A stretch of 64,000 nt of DNA, from the NCBI GenBank assembly GCA_040394735.1, contig JBEBRR010000011.1, positions 1-64,000 of the forward strand, given 5' to 3'. Below the pieces are notes generated by a model. It was not told where the DNA came from. It worked only from the letters and a program-made list of their open reading frames with translations, and did no database searches. The translations under genes and the position numbers were made by a program. The stretch comes from Leadbetterella byssophila_A. Its GTDB lineage: Bacteria > Bacteroidota > Bacteroidia > Cytophagales > Spirosomataceae. Every line of letters begins with the position of its first letter. The first letter of the stretch is position 1. Below are positions 60,312 through 64,000 of the stretch, in pieces.

Positions 60312-62255
60312 ATGTCATCGTACTGCAATTCGTTAACCGGCTATTCCCGGCGTATTACTAATCCCGTAATGGTTGGTGATCTGGGAATAGGCTCGGATTT
60401 CCCCATCCGTATCCAGTCTATGACTACCGTAGATACCATGGATACTGCGGGGTCCGTGGCCCAGACCATCCGGATGATCGAAAGCGGCTGTGAGCTGGTA
60501 AGAATTACGGCTCCCAGCGTCAAGGAGGCGCAAAACCTGGAAAATATCCGGCGTGAGCTGCGGGCGGCAGGCTTCCATATACCCCTGGTGGCCGACATCC
60601 ACTTCACCCCCAATGCCGCCGAGCTGGCAGCAAGAATTGTGGAAAAGGTGCGGATCAACCCGGGAAACTACGCCGACAGGAAGCGTTTTGAGCATATTGA
60701 ATATACCGATGCATCGTACGCCTCCGAATTGCAGCGGATCCGGGAAAGATTTGTGCCCCTGGTACGGATCTGCAAGGAATACGGCACCGCCATGCGGATA
60801 GGCACCAATCACGGCTCTTTATCCGACCGGATCCTGAGCCGGTACGGAGACACCCCTGCGGGCATGGTGGAATCAGCCCTGGAGTTTCTGAAGATCTGCG
60901 AAGACGAGAATTATTATAACGTGGTGCTGTCCATGAAGTCTTCGAACCCCCAGGTGATGGTTCATGCCTACCGCCTGCTTTCGCAAAGGCTTGCCGAAGA
61001 AAATCTGAAGCCCTACCCCCTGCACCTCGGTGTGACCGAAGCCGGCGAAGGAGAAGACGGCCGGATCAAGTCGTCAATGGGCATAGGCACCCTGCTGGAA
61101 GACGGCCTGGGCGACACCGTGCGGGTGAGCCTCACTGAAGATCCGGAATTTGAAGCGCCTGTAGCAGAAGCGCTGGTCAGGCGCTATTCTGGCAACCCCG
61201 CCAATTATGAACTTCCGGAGGCTCATGAAGAGGTGCTGCACCCTTTTAGCTATAAAAAAAGAATAACAGCCGAGGTAGCCAACCTGGGCGGATCGAACGT
61301 TCCCCGCGTGATTGCCGATTATTCTGCTTATGAACAGGTGGAGATCGACTACCTGAAAAATATCGGGCATTTCTACCTGCCCCTGCCGGATAAATGGAAA
61401 ATGAACGACCTGGGTGCCGACTATATTTATTCAGGCAGCCGGCCTATCTCTTTTATGCTTCCCAACGGGCTCAGGGAGATTCTCGATTTCCAGGCATGGG
61501 CACAGCATCCCGATAAGGTGAATAAGCTGCCGCTTTTTGAGCTGAATGAATATATGCAGACGAAAGAGAGGCACCCGGTGCTGAACTTTGTCCGTGTCGA
61601 TGTATCGGGATGGACGGAGATGACAACATCCAGGCTTGCAGAAATAGAAAACGGGGTAATGATACTGCACTCCTCCCGGCCCAACTGCTTCCAGGAACTC
61701 CGGAGTATTTTATCGGGGATTGTCGATGCAGATATCCGCCTGCCGGTTGTTTTCAGCCGGCATTACCCGGGAGAAAACCCGGAAGATATCCAGCTGAAGG
61801 CGGCTACCGACATTGGCGGACTGTTTCTCGAAGGCTTTGGCGACGGACTTATGCTGTCAGGCTCAGCCGATACCAGGGCTATTAACAGCCTCGGCTTCGG
61901 GATTCTGCAGGCTGCCAGAACCCGGATCTCCAAAACAGAATACATTTCCTGCCCCTCATGCGGCCGTACATTATTTGACCTCCAGGAAACCACGGCCATG
62001 ATCCGGAAGCGCACTGACCACCTCAAAGGCATTAAAATCGGCATCATGGGCTGTATTGTGAACGGTCCGGGAGAAATGGCCGATGCAGATTACGGTTATG
62101 TGGGAATAGGAAAGGATAAAATATCGTTATACAGGGGACAAACGGTGGTGAAACGGTCAGTTTCTTCCCTGAATGCCGTGGATGAGCTCATCAACCTGAT
62201 CCGGGAAGACGGGAACTGGGTGGAGCCGGAGGAGAAGCTGACAGTGAACAACTAA
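60312..62255 (+). CDS. ispG: 4-hydroxy-3-methylbut-2-en-1-yl diphosphate synthase, long form
   Basis: This MEP-pathway [4Fe-4S] enzyme makes HMBPP for isoprenoids. The N-terminal TIM barrel (SMTTVDTMDTAGSVAQTIRM) is followed by a long central insert domain, giving 647 residues; this three-domain form is found in Bacteroidota, Chlamydiae and plants. The C-terminal cluster domain has CPSCGRTLFDLQE at about residue 546 and GCIVNGPGEMADADYGYVGIG at about 579. The last codons (KLTVNN) and the stop are encoded by a heptad repeat. Confidence 0.95.
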   Translation: MSSYCNSLTGYSRRITNPVMVGDLGIGSDFPIRIQSMTTVDTMDTAGSVAQTIRMIESGCELVRITAPSVKEAQNLENIRRELRAAGFHIPLVADIHFTPNAAELAARIVEKVRINPGNYADRKRFEHIEYTDASYASELQRIRERFVPLVRICKEYGTAMRIGTNHGSLSDRILSRYGDTPAGMVESALEFLKICEDENYYNVVLSMKSSNPQVMVHAYRLLSQRLAEENLKPYPLHLGVTEAGEGEDGRIKSSMGIGTLLEDGLGDTVRVSLTEDPEFEAPVAEALVRRYSGNPANYELPEAHEEVLHPFSYKKRITAEVANLGGSNVPRVIADYSAYEQVEIDYLKNIGHFYLPLPDKWKMNDLGADYIYSGSRPISFMLPNGLREILDFQAWAQHPDKVNKLPLFELNEYMQTKERHPVLNFVRVDVSGWTEMTTSRLAEIENGVMILHSSRPNCFQELRSILSGIVDADIRLPVVFSRHYPGENPEDIQLKAATDIGGLFLEGFGDGLMLSGSADTRAINSLGFGILQAARTRISKTEYISCPSCGRTLFDLQETTAMIRKRTDHLKGIKIGIMGCIVNGPGEMADADYGYVGIGKDKISLYRGQTVVKRSVSSLNAVDELINLIREDGNWVEPEEKLTVNN

Positions 62256-62290
62256 CAGTGAAAAGTGAACAGTTAAGAACGTTTAAAAAA
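62238..62290. repeat. Heptad repeat array over the ispG stop
   Basis: From about 62239 the plus strand reads AGCTGAC, AGTGAAC, AACTAAC, AGTGAAA, AGTGAAC, AGTTAAG. The TAA stop of ispG lies inside the third unit, so the repeat encodes the last residues of the protein. Confidence 0.65.
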
Positions 62291-62299
62291 GTGATTATC

Positions 62300-62491
62300 A
62301 TGGGAAAGATCGTTGAGTTATTAAAGGTAGGGCCGGTATTTCAGTATTTCGGCCGGGTCTTTACAAAAGATAAGGAAGGGAAATACCCTTCCAGCAGCAA
62401 CCTGAAGATCATGCACGGTATTAACCGGATCTCTATTGTTATGTTTGGCATTGCCCTGATTGTGATGGCCGTCCGCTATTTTACGCGCTGA
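62300..62491 (+). CDS. Small membrane protein of unknown function
   Basis: The 63-residue product starts MGKIVELLKVGPVFQYFGRVF; a membrane span lies near the C-terminus (ISIVMFGIALIVMAVRYF). I recall a similar uncharacterised Bacteroidota family (possibly DUF6728) but cannot confirm it. The stop overlaps the next ATG by 1 nt; the frame is open back to 62258, inside the repeat array. Confidence 0.7.
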   Translation: MGKIVELLKVGPVFQYFGRVFTKDKEGKYPSSSNLKIMHGINRISIVMFGIALIVMAVRYFTR

Positions 62492-62838
62492 TGAATATCG
62501 AGGATCTAAGAGATTTTTGCCTGGGCTTTAAGGGGGTCACCGAGGAAACGCCTTTCGGGCCTGAAACCCTTGTGTACAAGGTGATGGGAAAAATTTATGC
62601 CCTGCTTCCGCTGGATACGGAATTTCCGCAGATTGCCCTGAAAAATACACCCTCAAAAAATGAGTTTCTCAGAAATGAATATTCATACATCAATACGGCT
62701 TACCATCTGAATAAAGTCCACTGGGTTTCCATTGATAATACACTGAAAAACCCGGCACTCACCCGTGAGCTCATTGCTGAATCCTACGAACTGGTCAGGA
62801 AAGCCCTGCCCAAAAAATTACAGGCTGAGCTGGAGTAA
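62491..62838 (+). CDS. MmcQ/YjbR family DNA-binding-like protein
   Basis: The 115-residue cytoplasmic protein has the family features FKGVTEETPFGPETLVYKVMGKIYALL, ISLK-like IALKNTP and YHLNKVHWVSIDN, with ESYELVRKALPKKL near the end. YjbR proteins have a double-wing CyaY-like fold and uncertain function. It is part of a tightly packed set of three small genes after ispG. Confidence 0.9.
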   Translation: MNIEDLRDFCLGFKGVTEETPFGPETLVYKVMGKIYALLPLDTEFPQIALKNTPSKNEFLRNEYSYINTAYHLNKVHWVSIDNTLKNPALTRELIAESYELVRKALPKKLQAELE

Positions 62839-63218
62839 TGAACCACCTCTTTGTTTACGGTACACTGATGTTCAGCTACCCGGAAAACCCGCACAGGGAA
62901 CTCCTGGAGAAGCACTGCTGCGCGCGCTTCGACGGATGGTGCAGGGGGGAGCTCTATACCCTGAAAAAATACCCGGCCATGATTTCCGGCAGTGAAAAAG
63001 TATATGGAGAAATACTTCAGCTGCAAAATGTGCAGGAGCTGTTCAGCGTACTGGATGACTATGAGGGCTTTTACCCCGGAGCACCTGAAAAATCGCACTA
63101 TCTCCGTGTAAAAACCGACGCGTTTACCCATGGAAATATTTCATATCCCTGCTGGACTTATTTCTACAACCGGCCTGTAAATCACCTGAAAAAGCTAAAT
63201 TCCGGGAGATTTTTCTAA
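62838..63218 (+). CDS. Gamma-glutamylcyclotransferase family protein
   Basis: The 126-residue protein has the family N-terminus HLFVYGTLMF and the LDDYEGFYP active-site motif with the conserved Glu. Members cyclise gamma-glutamyl-amino acids to 5-oxoproline or act on related amides. The ATG overlaps the stop of the YjbR-like gene by 1 nt. Confidence 0.88.
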   Translation: MNHLFVYGTLMFSYPENPHRELLEKHCCARFDGWCRGELYTLKKYPAMISGSEKVYGEILQLQNVQELFSVLDDYEGFYPGAPEKSHYLRVKTDAFTHGNISYPCWTYFYNRPVNHLKKLNSGRFF

Positions 63219-63258
63219 AAAAAGTAATTTGTTCAAATGATTGTATAGGTATAAAGTC

Positions 63259-63266
63259 TATATTTG
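63259..63266 (+). promoter_or_regulatory. -7 box of the OmpA/Pal-like gene (TATATTTG)
   Basis: TATATTTG is a full match to TAnnTTTG, 35 nt before the ATG at 63302. Confidence 0.5.
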
Positions 63267-63301
63267 TAAATTCTTATACCTTATAAAAAATAGAATTTAT
63301 C

Positions 63302-64000
63302 ATGGGAGTTACAAAGAAACTAATTTACACTTTGCTGGTAGGTCTTGCATTTACTTCGTGTGTGTCCAAAAAGAAATTTGCCGGCCTTCAGTCTGAATTA
63401 GCCAGTACTAAAGCTGATTTGGAAAGAAGAGGCGAATTAGTAAATGATTTCAAGAACAAACTGGTAGCCTGCGAGCAGGAGCGTGACAGAGCTACGGCCA
63501 ACTCGTCACAAAAAGATAACCAGATTTCTGATCTGAAAGCACAGATTGATGACCTGAGAAAGGTAAGAGATTCGCAGATGGAGCAGGTAGGTGGCTTAAC
63601 CGTACTTAACCAGTCGGCTAATGAAAACATCAACCGCACTTTGTCTCAATTAGAGAAGAAAGACAAATACATCAACCTCCTTCAGGCGGCCAAATCCAAA
63701 GCAGATTCTATGAACCTGGCCTTAGCGGTTAACCTGAAAGCCGCACTGAAAGAAGGTCTTGATGATACAGACGTGGAAGTAAAAGTAGACAAAACCGTTG
63801 TTATGGTGAACCTGTCTGACAAGATGCTGTTTACTTCCGGAAGCTATAAAATCTCTCCGAGAGCTCATTCGGTTCTGGAGAAAGTAGCTGCTATCATCAA
63901 GTCACGTCCTGATCTGGAAGTGATGGTGGAAGGATATACCGATAACGTAAGCATCAATACCGCCTGTATTGAAGACAACTGGGATCTGAGCGTGAAAAGA
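63302..64000 (+). CDS. OmpA/Pal-like lipoprotein with coiled coil (partial, runs off window)
   Basis: The 233 visible residues start with a lipoprotein signal (LIYTLLVGLAFTSCVSKKKF). A coiled coil of about 110 residues follows (LQSELASTKADLERR and similar). The OmpA/MotB-like peptidoglycan-binding domain begins near residue 165 (VMVNLSDKMLFTSGSYKISPRAHSVLEKVAAIIKSRPDLEVMVEGYTDN). It would tether the outer membrane to peptidoglycan. The C-terminus is beyond the window. Confidence 0.88.
   Translation, partial: MGVTKKLIYTLLVGLAFTSCVSKKKFAGLQSELASTKADLERRGELVNDFKNKLVACEQERDRATANSSQKDNQISDLKAQIDDLRKVRDSQMEQVGGLTVLNQSANENINRTLSQLEKKDKYINLLQAAKSKADSMNLALAVNLKAALKEGLDDTDVEVKVDKTVVMVNLSDKMLFTSGSYKISPRAHSVLEKVAAIIKSRPDLEVMVEGYTDNVSINTACIEDNWDLSVKR

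Noticed and set aside
1..64000. CRISPR arrays, tRNA or rRNA genes, insertion sequences, phage or defence islands
   Set aside because: I looked for regular spaced repeats, cloverleaf-like segments, transposase or integrase motifs and known defence domains and saw none; the heptad arrays lack spacers and are not CRISPR.

Overview
The window is chromosomal DNA of moderate GC from a member of the Bacteroidota, most likely a Cytophagales-type organism. The evidence is: two secreted metalloproteases with type IX secretion C-terminal sorting domains, a PorW/SprE-like type IX secretion lipoprotein, the long three-domain form of IspG, TPR-fused LytS/NarX-type histidine kinases, WbqC and CtlX homologues, and many upstream regions that carry the Bacteroidota -7 box TAnnTTTG with no clear Shine-Dalgarno sequence. 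I see no tRNA, rRNA, CRISPR array, insertion sequence, prophage or integron. The window is dense core and near-core gene content on both strands.

Layout. 1-12.4 kb: the first codons of clpC (minus) behind a WbqC-like gene, a secreted OmpA-domain protein, tsaC/sua5, truA, a nucleoside-type MFS permease, fumC, a small membrane protein, a YVTN-type beta-propeller lipoprotein, a NUDIX hydrolase and an orphan TPR-histidine kinase. 11.4-20.9 kb: a minus-strand run holA, acpH, dCMP deaminase, M43 metalloprotease and phoH, divergent from dnaB, followed by a minus-strand run lysA, acyl-CoA dehydrogenase and Gfo/Idh/MocA oxidoreductase. 21.2-24.9 kb: an arginine-deiminase-fold enzyme, ctlX and a second Gfo/Idh/MocA oxidoreductase. 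25.1-32.0 kb: a nitroreductase divergent from a complete tripartite RND efflux operon (outer membrane factor, pump, adaptor). 32-41.4 kb: an orphan secreted protein, an endonuclease/exonuclease/phosphatase lipoprotein, a NarL-type two-component pair, two orphan surface proteins, a MerR-TipAS regulator and sucC. 41.5-51.9 kb: a LolD-like ATPase, then a long minus-strand run of T9SS metalloprotease, MBL hydrolase, porW/sprE, a newly noted 33-residue membrane protein, a sodium:solute symporter and an OmpR-type response regulator/kinase pair. 52-64 kb: recQ, a small membrane protein, GGGP synthase, folK, a glycosyltransferase, aat, pyrR, pth, a secreted orphan, a GNAT/queE pair, ispG, three small genes and the start of an OmpA/Pal-like lipoprotein that runs off the window.

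The most unusual sequence-level signal is a family of degenerate 7-nt-periodic repeats. They sit in at least eight intergenic gaps, almost always start at or inside a stop codon, and in one case encode the tail of IspG. Other points worth a second look are a canonical EF-hand calcium loop in the linker between the two halves of an RND pump, a 33-residue single-span membrane protein 2 nt upstream of a sodium symporter, a transcription terminator whose T-tract ends directly at the next gene's ATG, a terminator hairpin that encodes the last residues of a convergent acetyltransferase gene, TTG starts on both the divergent phoH and dnaB genes, and a frameshifted remnant of a membrane protein gene. 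No clearly new multi-gene system is evident.
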